From Paracoccus sp. (in: a-proteobacteria) (lineage in GTDB: Bacteria; Pseudomonadota; Alphaproteobacteria; Rhodobacterales; Rhodobacteraceae), in the NCBI RefSeq assembly GCF_030604785.1, contig NZ_JAUVVF010000001.1, forward strand, positions 101,227 to 165,226: 64,000 bases of DNA. The letters are read 5' to 3'. Shown here one piece after another: positions 1 to 9,695 of the stretch (its first letter is position 1; each line of letters begins with the position of its first letter). Both the position numbers and the translations under genes were made by a program. The notes under the pieces were generated by a model. It did no database searches. It saw nothing but the letters and a program-made list of their open reading frames with translations, and was not told where the DNA came from.

Positions 1-260
1 GCCCGGAAGATGCCGCTCATCAACGTAGTCGCGACGAGCGCCTAGCTAAGGCCGAGCAGCATGAAGGCTGGCAGTTCTGCGTGAAAAGCCAAGTCGGGTC
101 GCACGGGAGGGCTGAACTCGCTGAGCCCGCCGAATTGCAGCCGGTTGATCACTGTGCCTGCCACCGCGGCTATGTCGTCGGACGCGATCACGACCCGCAG
201 CGGCTGATCTTCGAACATCACCAGAAGAACCCGCCGCTCCGCGACAATGCCTAGTCCTAA
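1..260 (-). pseudogene. ClC-type chloride channel fragment (truncated by the window edge, with an in-frame stop)
   Basis: Minus-strand translation reads ...VLLVMFEDQPLRVVIASDDIAAVAGTVINRLQFGGLSEFSPPVRPDLAFHAELPAFMLLGLS*ALVATTLM..., resembling the ClC segment around ELPxFxLLG; interrupted by a stop. Confidence 0.45.
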
Positions 261-489
261 CCGCTGGTTCGGGCTGATCTAACGGCATTTCGGCCGGGAT
301 TACCTGCGAGCCTTTGGTGTGTCGGAGAGGGATGGCGAGGTGATTCACGCGCCGTTCGATGCCGATTTCCTGTGTATCGATTTGGTGGATAATGGCGCTT
401 TGTCGCTCCCCGGGCCGCTTGACGACCTTTGACCTGCCACGGGATTTTTTCTCCATCTGCGATTAGAGTCCGGCCCATGGAGAGGACGG

Positions 490-759
490 ATGATGAAGAA
501 GGCGCGACTAACGGAAGAGCAGATCATTGGCATTTTGGAGGAGTATGAGGCAGACGCGAATTGTGCTGATCTCTGCCGCAAGCATGGGAGGTCGGAACGG
601 ACGTTCTATGCCTGGAAGGCGAAGTATTCCGGGATGACGGTGTCTGAGGCCAAGCGGCTGAAGGCACGGGAAGATGAGAGCGCGAATCTGAAGCGGCTCT
701 TGGCCGAGCAGATGCTCGACATGGCTGCGATGAAGGAACTGCTGTCGAAAAACTGGTGA
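490..759 (+). CDS. IS3-family transposase OrfA (HTH_8-like)
   Basis: MMKKARLTEEQIIGILEEYEADANCADLCRKHGRSERTFYAWKAKYSGM... Confidence 0.85.
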   Translation: MMKKARLTEEQIIGILEEYEADANCADLCRKHGRSERTFYAWKAKYSGMTVSEAKRLKAREDESANLKRLLAEQMLDMAAMKELLSKNW

Positions 760-1645
760 CGCCCGTCGCGAAGCGTGAGGCTGTCGCGCATCTGAAGTCC
801 CATCGCGGGCTGTCGGAGCGGCGGGCGTGTCAGATTGCCGGGGCGGACCGCAAGATGGTGCGCTACGAGCCGCATCGTGCGCCATACACGGCGCTGCCGG
901 GCCGATTGCGGGATCTGGCCAATGAGTGGCGACGGTTCGGATATCTGCGGCTCTTCGTCCTGCTCAGGCGGGAGGGTGAGGCGTCGGGGATCAACCGCAT
1001 CTACCGGCTCTACCGCGAGGAAGGGTTAACGGTCCGTAAACGCAAAGCACGCCGCAAGGCCCTTGGCAAAAGGCCCCGATCCTGATGGAGGGACGGGCCA
1101 ATGCGCGCTGGTCACTGGAATTAGACGGATCAAAAAAAGTTCCGGGGGCTGCTTTCCCGTCGAATGGGCATGACCAGTTCGCCTGCCGGCGACGCTTCCG
1201 CGTGCTGAACGTAGTTGATGACGCCACGCGGGAATGCATTGCCGCCAATCCGGTCGCGATCGGCCTCGAACCGGTGGCGGCACGATGGCTCACCCTCGAT
1301 CGATGGCTGCCGCGTAGCGCGGGAGATGACCGCGCTGATCGAACGCCGCGACAAGCTTGGGATGATCGTCAGCGATAATAGGACGGAACGGACCTCGAAC
1401 GCGATTCTGAAGTGTGCGCCGAGCAAAAGGTCGAGTGGCGTTACATCGCGCCGGGCAAGCCGATGCAGAATGGCTTTGTAGAAAGCCTTAACGGCAGGAT
1501 GCGGAACGAGTTCTTGCACGAGACGCAGTTTCGTAACCTCGCCCATGCCCGCAACCTCATCGCGGTCTGGGTCACAGGCTACAACACCGCAATGCCCCAT
1601 TCGGCCCTTGATACCAGACCCCCGCAGGCTTCGCCTTGCATCTGA
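756..1645 (+). pseudogene. IS3-family transposase OrfB, frameshifted
   Basis: rve-integrase segments split over three frames: ...INRIYRLYREEGLTVRKRKARRK / FACRRRFRVLNVVDDATRECIA / VAREMTALIERRDKLGMIVSDNRTE / EWRYIAPGKPMQNGFVESLNGRMRNEFLHET. Confidence 0.8.
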
Positions 1646-2029
1646 CCACCGCAATCGCCCGACCCGCTGCACGCGATCAGGGCTCCGTGCGCCGGGCGAT
1701 TGCTCAACCCACGCCAGAGGGCGTAAATCAACAACCGGCTCCGGTCGCGGCTGGATGAAAGAACAGTGGCAGCTCGGGGACGTTTGAGGGGGCAGGCCAC
1801 TCGTGTTGAATTGAATGATCGAGCCACAGAGCCCGCATATGCAGGCCCTTTTTCTTTGCCACGGCTCCGAGTGCGTAGGACCGCGTCCCGAACTCGAATA
1901 AACTTTGCTCCGAGGTGAGGGAGGAACATTGATTTTGTGAGTCAACTCCTCGTTCCTGGCACAAACTATGCTTGGAATAACACGCGCCCGCGAAAGCCGT
2001 TGACAGGATGCGGTCATCCGTCGCAGATG

Positions 2030-2212
2030 GGCGCTGCTACGGTTCCGGCGCTGGCCGGATGAAAAGGGAATGCCGGTGCGCCCCGTCAGGGGCAAGGCCG
2101 CAGCTGCCCCCGCAACTGTAAGCGGCGAGCGACGGTCCATCATGCCACTGGAGCGATCCGGGAAGGCGGACCCCAGCCCAGACCCGCAAGCCAGGAGACC
2201 TGCCGCAGCGAT
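2030..2212 (+). promoter_or_regulatory. Cobalamin (AdoCbl) riboswitch
   Basis: Conserved blocks: GCCGCAGCTGCCCCCGCAACTGTAAGCGG, GCCACTGG...CGGGAAGGC, GCAAGCCAGGAGACCTGCC; directly upstream of a btuB-like gene. Confidence 0.9.
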
Positions 2213-2344
2213 CACCCATTTCCGGTGCGGGGCGCGCCAGGAAAGCGGTCGATCCGCAGAGGTGACAGTCACCGTTCTGCGGCGCCGCTGCAGGACATTT
2301 CTGTTTGCCGCAGGCTTTGCCTGCCATGCGAAAGGTCCGACCGG

Positions 2345-4201
2345 ATGCGTCGCACGCTTGCTGTTCTGGCGCTTGGCGCCGTTTCTCCTGCCCTGCCTGC
2401 CATGGCCGACCCACAGCCCTTCCTGCTGGACGAGATCGTCCTGTCGGGGGGCCTGACCCCGGTGCCCGCCGACGGCTATGCCCGAGCCTACAGCGTCGTC
2501 ACCCGCGCCGAGATCGAAGAGCGCGGCCTTGTCACCGTCGAGGATGCGTTGCGCGCGCTGCCGGGCGTCTCGGTCAGCAGCAGCGGGGGCAGTCTGACGC
2601 AGGTCCGCATCCGGGGCGGCGAAGCCAATCACACGCTGGTCCTGATCGACGGGATCGAGGCTTCGGGGGGCTCGGATTCCCATGTCTTTTCAGGGCTCGG
2701 CACCAACGATATCGATAGGATCGAGGTTCTGCGCGGGCCGCAATCGGTGATCTACGGCTCGAACGCCTCGGGCGGGGTCATCAACATCATCACTCGCCGG
2801 GCGGAACAGGGGCGCGGACATGGCGGCAGCGTCGAGGTCGGCAACGGCGCGGCCGGCTCGGGCTGGGTCACGCAGCGCGGCGAGCGTGGCGGTCTGGCGC
2901 TGAGCCTTGCGGCCCGCAACGATCGGGGCTTCGATCATTCCGGGGATGGCGGCGAACGGGACGGGCTGAACAGCCGCAGCGCCACGATTTCCGGCGATGT
3001 CGCTGCGACCGACAGCCTGCGGATCGGCGCGACGCTGCGGCGCGAGCGACTGCGCTATGATTACGACGCCGAAAATCCCGACTGGGCGGCGACGGATGCC
3101 GACAGCTACATCGTCGACGCGCCGCTTTTCGGACAGCGCGACGGCCTGCGCGCCGCGCTCTGGGCCGAGCTGGAGCGGTTCGACGGGCGCGTGACGCAGC
3201 GCCTGCAATGGCAGCAGAGCCGTGACCGGGCCAGCGAGAATGACGGTCCGCAAAGGCGCGGCGAGACGCGGACGCTGAAATACCGCGCCTCGGTCGGGCT
3301 GGACGGGCGGGCCTTGGATGCGCGCCATCTGCTGAACCTTCTGGCCGAGCGGCAGCGCGACACGAACAGCGTTGCCCCCGATCAGCGGCGCGCGGTGAAT
3401 TCTGTCGCGCTGGAATATCGCGCGCGGCTGGACGGGCTGGATGTCCAGGCCGGGCTGCGCCACGACGACAACCGCGCCTTTGGCGATTTCACAAGCTGGA
3501 ACGTGGCGCTGTCTTGGCAGGCGCCGGACCTTCCGCTGCGGCTGCACGGTTCGGCCGGGACCGGGCTTGTGAACCCCTCGTTCACCGAGCTTTTCGGCGG
3601 TTTCGGCACGATTGGCAATCCTGATCTGCGGCCCGAGCAGAACCGGGGCGTCGATCTGGGGGTCGAGTGGCAATGGCCGCAGGGCGGGCTGGTCGGGCTG
3701 ACCTGGTTCCGCGAAAGCCTCGAGGACGAGATCGAGTTCTTCGCGACGCCCTCGGGCGATTTCTCGTATCGCAACCAGTCGGGCCGCAGCCCGCGCGAGG
3801 GGGTCGAAATGTCCGCGCGGCTGGCGCCGACCGATGCGCTGACGATTGGCGCCAGCTATACCTATCTGGACGCGAAGAACCCCGATGGCAGCGTCGAGAT
3901 CCGCCGCCCCCGCCACGAGGCCGGGTTGAATGCCACGCTGTCGGTGCTGGACGGGCGCGGGCAGCTCTCGGGCGAGGTGCGGCGGGTCTCGGGGCTGCCG
4001 GACACGCAGTTCTGGGGCGATTTCGAGACGCGCGAATTGCCCGCCTATACGGTCGTGAACGTCGCGGCGGGCTATGATCTGACCCCGAATGTGCGGGCGA
4101 CGGCGCGGGTGGTGAACCTGTTCGACCGCGCCTATTCGGATGTCTGGGGCTATGCCAGCCAGGACCGCACTGCCCATATCGGGTTGCAGGCCCGCTGGTG
4201 A
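2345..4201 (+). CDS. btuB: TonB-dependent vitamin B12 outer-membrane receptor
   Basis: Signal peptide, plug (VEDALRALPGVSVSSSGGSLTQVRIRGGEANHTLVLIDGIEA), terminal beta-strand; follows the B12 riboswitch. Confidence 0.85.
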   Translation: MRRTLAVLALGAVSPALPAMADPQPFLLDEIVLSGGLTPVPADGYARAYSVVTRAEIEERGLVTVEDALRALPGVSVSSSGGSLTQVRIRGGEANHTLVLIDGIEASGGSDSHVFSGLGTNDIDRIEVLRGPQSVIYGSNASGGVINIITRRAEQGRGHGGSVEVGNGAAGSGWVTQRGERGGLALSLAARNDRGFDHSGDGGERDGLNSRSATISGDVAATDSLRIGATLRRERLRYDYDAENPDWAATDADSYIVDAPLFGQRDGLRAALWAELERFDGRVTQRLQWQQSRDRASENDGPQRRGETRTLKYRASVGLDGRALDARHLLNLLAERQRDTNSVAPDQRRAVNSVALEYRARLDGLDVQAGLRHDDNRAFGDFTSWNVALSWQAPDLPLRLHGSAGTGLVNPSFTELFGGFGTIGNPDLRPEQNRGVDLGVEWQWPQGGLVGLTWFRESLEDEIEFFATPSGDFSYRNQSGRSPREGVEMSARLAPTDALTIGASYTYLDAKNPDGSVEIRRPRHEAGLNATLSVLDGRGQLSGEVRRVSGLPDTQFWGDFETRELPAYTVVNVAAGYDLTPNVRATARVVNLFDRAYSDVWGYASQDRTAHIGLQARW

Positions 4202-5025
4202 TTGGCTGGCCCGCCCTTGCGCTGGCCCTGCTGGCGATGACGGGACCGGCGCTCGCCGATCCCGCGCCGCAGGCCGCGCCTTTGCGGGTCCTGTCGATGA
4301 ACCTTTGCACCGACCAGCTGGCGATGCTGGTCGCGGCGCCGGGGCAGCTAGTGTCGGTCAGCCACATGGCGCGCGATCCGCTGGTCTCGGCCATGGTGGA
4401 CGAGGCCGCGTCGCTGCCCGCGAATTACGGCCAGGCCGAGGACATCCTGCGCCATCGCCCCGATCTGGTTCTGGCCAGCATGTTCAGCGCGCCGGTGACG
4501 CTGGACATGCTGCGCCGGCTGGGCATCCCGGTCGCGGTCTTTCCGCCCGAGAACGACATGGAGGGCATCCGCGACAATCTGCGCCTTATGGGCGAGGTTC
4601 TGGGCCGCGAGGCCGAGGCCGGGGCGATCATCCAGCGGTTCGATGCGGATCTGGCGGCGCTGGCCTCGGCGCCGCCTTCGGGGCGGCGGGCGGCGCTTTA
4701 TGCGGCGAACGGCTACACATTGGGCCGGGGCAGCCTGGCCGATGCGATCCTGTCGGCGGCGGGCCTGTCGAATGTCGCCGCCGAACTGGGCCTGTCGCAG
4801 GGCGGCGTCCTGCGGCTGGAACGGCTGGTCATGGCCCGGCCCGACCTGATCGTGACCAGCCAGCCCTATCCCGGCGGCTCGCGCGCCGAAGAGATCCTGA
4901 GCCACCCCGCCCTGCGCGCCCTGACCGCCGAGGCGGGCGCCGAGGCCGTGTCGGACAGCGACTGGGTCTGCGGGACGCCCCATGTCCTGCGCGCGGTCGC
5001 GCGTTTGGCGGAGGGCGCGTCATGA
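4198..5025 (+). CDS. btuF: ABC transporter substrate-binding protein (cobalamin)
   Basis: LRVLSMNLCTDQLAMLVAAPGQLVSVSHMARDP; overlaps btuB by 4 nt. Confidence 0.8.
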   Translation: MIGWPALALALLAMTGPALADPAPQAAPLRVLSMNLCTDQLAMLVAAPGQLVSVSHMARDPLVSAMVDEAASLPANYGQAEDILRHRPDLVLASMFSAPVTLDMLRRLGIPVAVFPPENDMEGIRDNLRLMGEVLGREAEAGAIIQRFDADLAALASAPPSGRRAALYAANGYTLGRGSLADAILSAAGLSNVAAELGLSQGGVLRLERLVMARPDLIVTSQPYPGGSRAEEILSHPALRALTAEAGAEAVSDSDWVCGTPHVLRAVARLAEGAS

Positions 5026-6002
5026 GGCTGATGCTGGCCCTATCGGCGCTGGTTCTGGCGCTGGCGATGGCATCGTTGCTGGTCGGGGCGGTCTGGCATC
5101 CGCCGGGTGCCGCGCTGGCGGCGCTTTTCGGGCACGGCGATCCGCTGCTGGTTCTGGTCATGCAGGAATTGCGCCTGCCGCGTGCGATCCTGGGCGCGGC
5201 GGTGGGGGCTGCGCTCGGGCTGGCGGGGGCGGCGATGCAGGGCTTTCTGCGCAACCCTCTGGCCGAGCCCGGGCTGATCGGCACATCGGCCATGGCCTCG
5301 CTTGGGGCGGTTCTGGCGATCCAGACGGGGATGGCGGCCGCGCTGCCTCTGGCGCTGCCGGGCGCGGCGCTGGCGGGGGCGGGGCTGTCGGTCGCGCTGG
5401 TTCTGGCGATGGCCGGGCCGCGGGGCGGCGCGCTGGCGCTGATCCTTGCTGGGATCGCGGTCTCGGCGCTGGCCGGGGCGCTGACCTCGCTGGTCCTGAA
5501 CCTGTCGCCCAACCCTTTTGCGGCGAACGAGATCGTCTTCTGGATGATGGGCTCGCTGGCCGACCGCTCGATGCTGCATGTGCAGATCGCGCTGCCGGTG
5601 ATGGCGGCCGGGGCGCTGATCCTCTGGCCCCTGGGTCGCGGCCTGCGGGCCCTGTCCCTGGGCGAGGATGCCGCCGCCAGCATGGGCGTCAGCCTGCCGC
5701 GCCTGCGGGTGAGGCTGGCGCTTGGCTCCGCGGCGCTGGTCGGCGGAGCCACGGCCGTGTCGGGGGCGATCGGCTTCGTCGGGCTGGTCGTGCCGCATCT
5801 CTTGCGCCGCGCGGTGGGCGGCGATCCGGGGCGGCTGATGGCGGTCTCGGCGCTTGGCGGTGCGGCGATGGTGCTGGCCGCCGATATCGCGGTGCGCCTG
5901 ATCCTGCCCGAGCGCGACCTGAAACTGGGCGTTCTGACCGCGCTGATCGGCGCGCCCTTCTTCCTGCACCTGATCCTGCGGCTGAGAAGGCAGATGCCAT
6001 GA
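5022..6002 (+). CDS. btuC: FecCD-type ABC permease
   Basis: LRLPRAILGAAVGAALGLAGAAMQGFLRNPLAEPGLIGTSAMASLGAV. Confidence 0.85.
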   Translation: MRLMLALSALVLALAMASLLVGAVWHPPGAALAALFGHGDPLLVLVMQELRLPRAILGAAVGAALGLAGAAMQGFLRNPLAEPGLIGTSAMASLGAVLAIQTGMAAALPLALPGAALAGAGLSVALVLAMAGPRGGALALILAGIAVSALAGALTSLVLNLSPNPFAANEIVFWMMGSLADRSMLHVQIALPVMAAGALILWPLGRGLRALSLGEDAAASMGVSLPRLRVRLALGSAALVGGATAVSGAIGFVGLVVPHLLRRAVGGDPGRLMAVSALGGAAMVLAADIAVRLILPERDLKLGVLTALIGAPFFLHLILRLRRQMP

Positions 6003-6751
6003 GCCTGATGACGCTGTCCGGCCTGTCGGTCCATCGCGGCGCCTGTCCGGTTCTGGACGGGATCGACCTGTCGGTGGGGCCGGGCGAGTTCGTAGGCCTG
6101 TTGGGGCCGAACGGGTCGGGCAAGACGACGCTGCTGCGCGCGGCGATGGGGCTTTTGCCTGCGCGCGGGCGCGCCTCGCTGGCAGAGCTGGCGCCGGTCG
6201 CACGGGCGCGGCGCGCCGCCTATCTGCCGCAGGGGCGCGAGATCGCCTGGCCCATGCCCGTGGGTGCGGTGGTGGCGCTTGGCCGGATCGCGCATGGCGA
6301 GGGGGCCGCGCCCCGGGACCGCGCCGCAACCGAGGCCGCGATGGCGGCGCTTGGCCTGGGCGCGATGCGCGACCGCGACGCGACGGCGCTGTCGGGGGGC
6401 GAGCAGGCGCGCGTCCTGATCGCCCGCGCCCTGGCGCAGGAGACGCCGCTTCTGATCGCGGACGAGCCCATTGCGGGCCTTGATCCGGCGGCGTCGATCC
6501 GGGTCATGGCGCTGTTCTCGGACCTTGCCCGGCAGGGGCGCGGTGTGGTCGCGGCCCTGCACGATCTGGGCCTTGCCGCGCGCCATTGCACGCGGCTTGT
6601 GGTGCTGCATCAGGGCCGGATCGCGGCCGACGGCCCGCCCGAGGCCGTGCTGACGCCCGACCTTCTGGCCCACGTTTTCGGGATCCGCGCGCATCTGTCC
6701 GATGGGCCGGACGGGCCTCTGTTCCAGGTGCTGGGCTGTCTGGACCCCTAG
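5999..6751 (+). CDS. btuD: ABC transporter ATP-binding protein
   Basis: Walker A GPNGSGKTT, signature LSGGEQARVLIARALAQ. Confidence 0.85.
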   Translation: MSLMTLSGLSVHRGACPVLDGIDLSVGPGEFVGLLGPNGSGKTTLLRAAMGLLPARGRASLAELAPVARARRAAYLPQGREIAWPMPVGAVVALGRIAHGEGAAPRDRAATEAAMAALGLGAMRDRDATALSGGEQARVLIARALAQETPLLIADEPIAGLDPAASIRVMALFSDLARQGRGVVAALHDLGLAARHCTRLVVLHQGRIAADGPPEAVLTPDLLAHVFGIRAHLSDGPDGPLFQVLGCLDP

Positions 6752-7302
6752 CGCCGCCGCCAGGGCGACATGCGCTGCCAGATCCCGTCGCGCAGGATCA
6801 GGCCATGATGGGCGGCCGCCGCCAGATGCAGGGCCAGCACCGCCAGAAGCAGCAGCCCCGAGGCCCAGTGCACCAGGCTTGCCCATTCCGCCAGCGCATC
6901 CGAGCGCGGCACGATCCGGCCCGCGCCCGACAGGCCCAGCATCTCGATCGGGAAGCCCCCTGCGCGGACCCGGATCACCCCCGACAGCGGCATCACGACC
7001 AGCAGCGCGTAAAGCAGCCCGTGCGACAGGCCGGCCGCCCGGACCTGCCAGCGCGGCATCGAGGCCGGCAGCGGCGGGGCGGGGTGGCGCAGCCTGACCC
7101 AGATCCTCAGCGCGATCAGCGGGATCAGCAGCGTCCCGAGGTTCTTGTGCAAGAGGAACAGCGTGTCGCGCGTGGCGCGCGGCAGGGCCTCGTCGGTCAT
7201 CAGGATGCCCGCCGGGATCATCACGAGGATCGGCAGGGCCACCGACCAATGCAGCCAGATGGCGGGGCGGCTATAGCGTTCGGGTGCGCCGGGGTGCGAC
7301 AT
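6748..7302 (-). CDS. Cytochrome b561 family protein
   Basis: RPAIWLHWSVALPILVMIPAGILM...LHKNLGTLLIPLIALRIWVRLRHP. Confidence 0.85.
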   Translation of the reverse strand: MSHPGAPERYSRPAIWLHWSVALPILVMIPAGILMTDEALPRATRDTLFLLHKNLGTLLIPLIALRIWVRLRHPAPPLPASMPRWQVRAAGLSHGLLYALLVVMPLSGVIRVRAGGFPIEMLGLSGAGRIVPRSDALAEWASLVHWASGLLLLAVLALHLAAAAHHGLILRDGIWQRMSPWRRR

Positions 7303-7392
7303 GGTGACCTCCTGTCGGACCAGCATAGCGCAAAAGCGTGATGCGGCGAAGCGGGCGCTTGACGCGGGCGGACGGGCGGCGTTCGATGCGAC

Positions 7393-8142
7393 ATGCGCGA
7401 CCTGCCCCTGACCGATACCGAACGATTTCCCGAACCGCATCCGAAGCTTGCGATCCCCGACCTGCTGCGCGCGGGGATGGTGGGTCTGGCCGTGACGCTG
7501 GCGGCGCTGCCGGTCCTGTCGGCCGGGCCGGGGGCCGTGGGGGTCGCAATTCTGGCCTATGGCGCGGCCTTTGCGCGTGTCGCTCAGGTCATGCGGCGCG
7601 CCTATCCGCATGAGCGGTTCGGGGCCTGCAATCTGGTGACCCTGTGCCGGGCGGGCATGGTCGCTGCGCTTCTGGGCGCGGTGGTGGGCGCACCGGAAGG
7701 GGGGCAGGCGGCGGGCTGGGCGGTCGCCGTGGTGGCGGGCATCGGACTGGCGCTGGACGGGATCGACGGCTGGCTGGCGCGTCGCTCGGGCCTCGTCTCG
7801 GATGTCGGGGCGCGCTTCGATCTGGAGGTCGATGCCGCGCTGGCCCTTGTTCTGGCGCTGCATGTCCTGTCGGGCACGGCGGTCGGGGCCGAAGTGCTGG
7901 TGCTGGGCTCGCTGCGTTACGTCTTTGTCGCGGCGGGCTGGATTGCGCCCTGGCTGCGGGGCGATCTGCCCTTCAGCCAGCGCAGGCGGGTGATCTGCGT
8001 GGTGCAGATCGCGGCGCTGATCTTTCTGGTGACGCCTCTGGCGGGCGACGATCTGGCGATCTGGACCGCACGTCTGGCCAGCGCCGCGCTGGTCTGGTCC
8101 TTCGCGGTCGATGTGGCCCATCTGTGGCGGGTGCGGGCATGA
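7393..8142 (+). CDS. CDP-alcohol phosphatidyltransferase family protein
   Basis: DGIDGWLARRSGLVSDVGARFDLEVDA matches the DGxxAR..GxxxDxxxD-type motif. Confidence 0.8.
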   Translation: MRDLPLTDTERFPEPHPKLAIPDLLRAGMVGLAVTLAALPVLSAGPGAVGVAILAYGAAFARVAQVMRRAYPHERFGACNLVTLCRAGMVAALLGAVVGAPEGGQAAGWAVAVVAGIGLALDGIDGWLARRSGLVSDVGARFDLEVDAALALVLALHVLSGTAVGAEVLVLGSLRYVFVAAGWIAPWLRGDLPFSQRRRVICVVQIAALIFLVTPLAGDDLAIWTARLASAALVWSFAVDVAHLWRVRA

Positions 8143-9695
8143 GCGCGGCGCGCATCCTGCCGCCGCTGCTGGCGGCCGGCCTGCTGTGGCTGCCCTTTGC
8201 CATGCCGCTGCGGCCCGGCCCGGGGCTGGGCCAGTGGTTCCCGCTGGCGCCGGAATGGCCCGCCTTGCTGCTGGCTCTGGCATTGGCGGGGCGCTGGCTG
8301 CGCCTGCCGGCGGTGATCCTGCTGCTGGCGTTGGTGGCGCACAAGCTGGCCGATATCGCGATGCATTCCGCGCTGGCGCGAGGCTTCAACCTGCGCGCCG
8401 ATCTGCCGCTGATCGAGGCGGGCCTGCGCCTGCTGGCCGGTTCGGTGGGGGTGGTGGCAAGCGTGGCGCTGGCCGTGCTGGCGGTGCTGGCCTTGGCGGG
8501 ATTTGCGCTGCTGGCCTGGTGGGCAGCGGGGGTCTGGGCGCGCATCGGCGGCGGATGGCGACTGCGCCTGCCCCTGGCTGTACTGGCGCTTGTGGCGCTG
8601 GTGCCGGTGCAGACGGGCGCGATCCGGGCGGAAAGCGCGCTCTATGCCAAGGGGCGGATCGACCTGTTCCGCAACACGCAGCGCGAATTGACGCGCTTTG
8701 CCGCCGAGGCCGCGAACGATCCCTTTCTTGGGGCCACCGGGCTGCTGGAACGCATCGACCGCGACGTGCTGCTGATTTTCGTCGAAAGCTATGGCCGCAC
8801 CAGCTTTGACACGCCGCTTTACGCCGAGACCCATCTGCCGCTGCTTGAGCAGGCCGAGGCGCGGCTGGCGCAGGCGGGGCTGGCGATGCGGTCGGGCTTT
8901 GTCGCCGCGCCCACGCGGGGCGGGCAGAGCTGGCTGGCGCATGGCACCCTGTCCAAGGGGTTGTGGATCGCGGACCAGACCCGCTATCGCGCGGCCCTGG
9001 CCAGCGGGCGGCAGAGCCTGTTCCACCATGCCTCGCGCGCGGGGTTCCGGACGGCGGCCGTGATGCCCGCGATCACGCTGCCCTGGCCCGAATCCAGCCG
9101 CATGGGCTTCGAGACCGTGCTTGAGGCCGCCGATCTGGGCTATGAGGGGCTGCCCTTCAACTGGGTGACGATGCCCGACCAGTTCACCATGACCGCCCTG
9201 GACCGGCTGCTGCGCGATGGCAGCGACCCGCGCCGGCTGTTCGCGCAGGTGGCGCTGATCTCGTCCCACGCGCCCTGGGTGCCGGTGCCGCGCATGATCG
9301 ACTGGAACCTTGTGGGCGATGGCAGCGTATTCGACGACATGGCGCAAGAGGGCGACCCGCCCTCGGTCGTCTGGCGCGACCGCGACCGCGTGCGCGACCA
9401 GTATCGGCAGGCCGTCGCCTATTCGCTTGAGGTCGTGATGGATTATGCCCTGCGCCATGCCGACGATCCGCCGCTGATGCTGGTCATCGGTGATCATCAG
9501 GCCGCCCCGCGCATCGCGCTGGACGAGCGCCCCGATGTGGCGCTGCATGTCATCGGACCCAAGGCGCTGGTGGCCGAGACCGCGGCCTGGGGCCTGACCC
9601 CCGGCCTGATCCCGCCGCCGGACAGCGAGGCCTTTCCGATGGACCGGCTGCGCGACCTGATCCTTGGCAGTTTCGGCGGAAGGCCGCGCTCATGA
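8139..9695 (+). CDS. Membrane sulfatase-like (alkaline phosphatase superfamily) hydrolase/transferase
   Basis: N-terminal TM segments then DVLLIFVESYGRTSFD...PTRGGQSWLAHGTL...VIGDHQ. Confidence 0.7.
   Translation: MSAARILPPLLAAGLLWLPFAMPLRPGPGLGQWFPLAPEWPALLLALALAGRWLRLPAVILLLALVAHKLADIAMHSALARGFNLRADLPLIEAGLRLLAGSVGVVASVALAVLAVLALAGFALLAWWAAGVWARIGGGWRLRLPLAVLALVALVPVQTGAIRAESALYAKGRIDLFRNTQRELTRFAAEAANDPFLGATGLLERIDRDVLLIFVESYGRTSFDTPLYAETHLPLLEQAEARLAQAGLAMRSGFVAAPTRGGQSWLAHGTLSKGLWIADQTRYRAALASGRQSLFHHASRAGFRTAAVMPAITLPWPESSRMGFETVLEAADLGYEGLPFNWVTMPDQFTMTALDRLLRDGSDPRRLFAQVALISSHAPWVPVPRMIDWNLVGDGSVFDDMAQEGDPPSVVWRDRDRVRDQYRQAVAYSLEVVMDYALRHADDPPLMLVIGDHQAAPRIALDERPDVALHVIGPKALVAETAAWGLTPGLIPPPDSEAFPMDRLRDLILGSFGGRPRS

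Larger units (their letters stand above)
430..1799 (+). mobile_element. IS3-family (IS407/IS511-like) insertion sequence, degenerate
   Basis: orfA/orfB pair with typical IS3 motifs; imperfect terminal repeats TGACCTGCC (430-438) and GGCAGGCCA (1791-1799). Confidence 0.6.

Noticed and set aside
1130-2683. Long minus-strand ORF (517 aa) opposite the IS element and btuB start
   Set aside because: Antisense to recognisable IS and riboswitch/btuB sequence; low-complexity Arg-rich translation typical of high-GC shadow ORFs.
4829-7249. 806-aa minus-strand ORF
   Set aside because: Antisense to btuC/btuD; shadow ORF.
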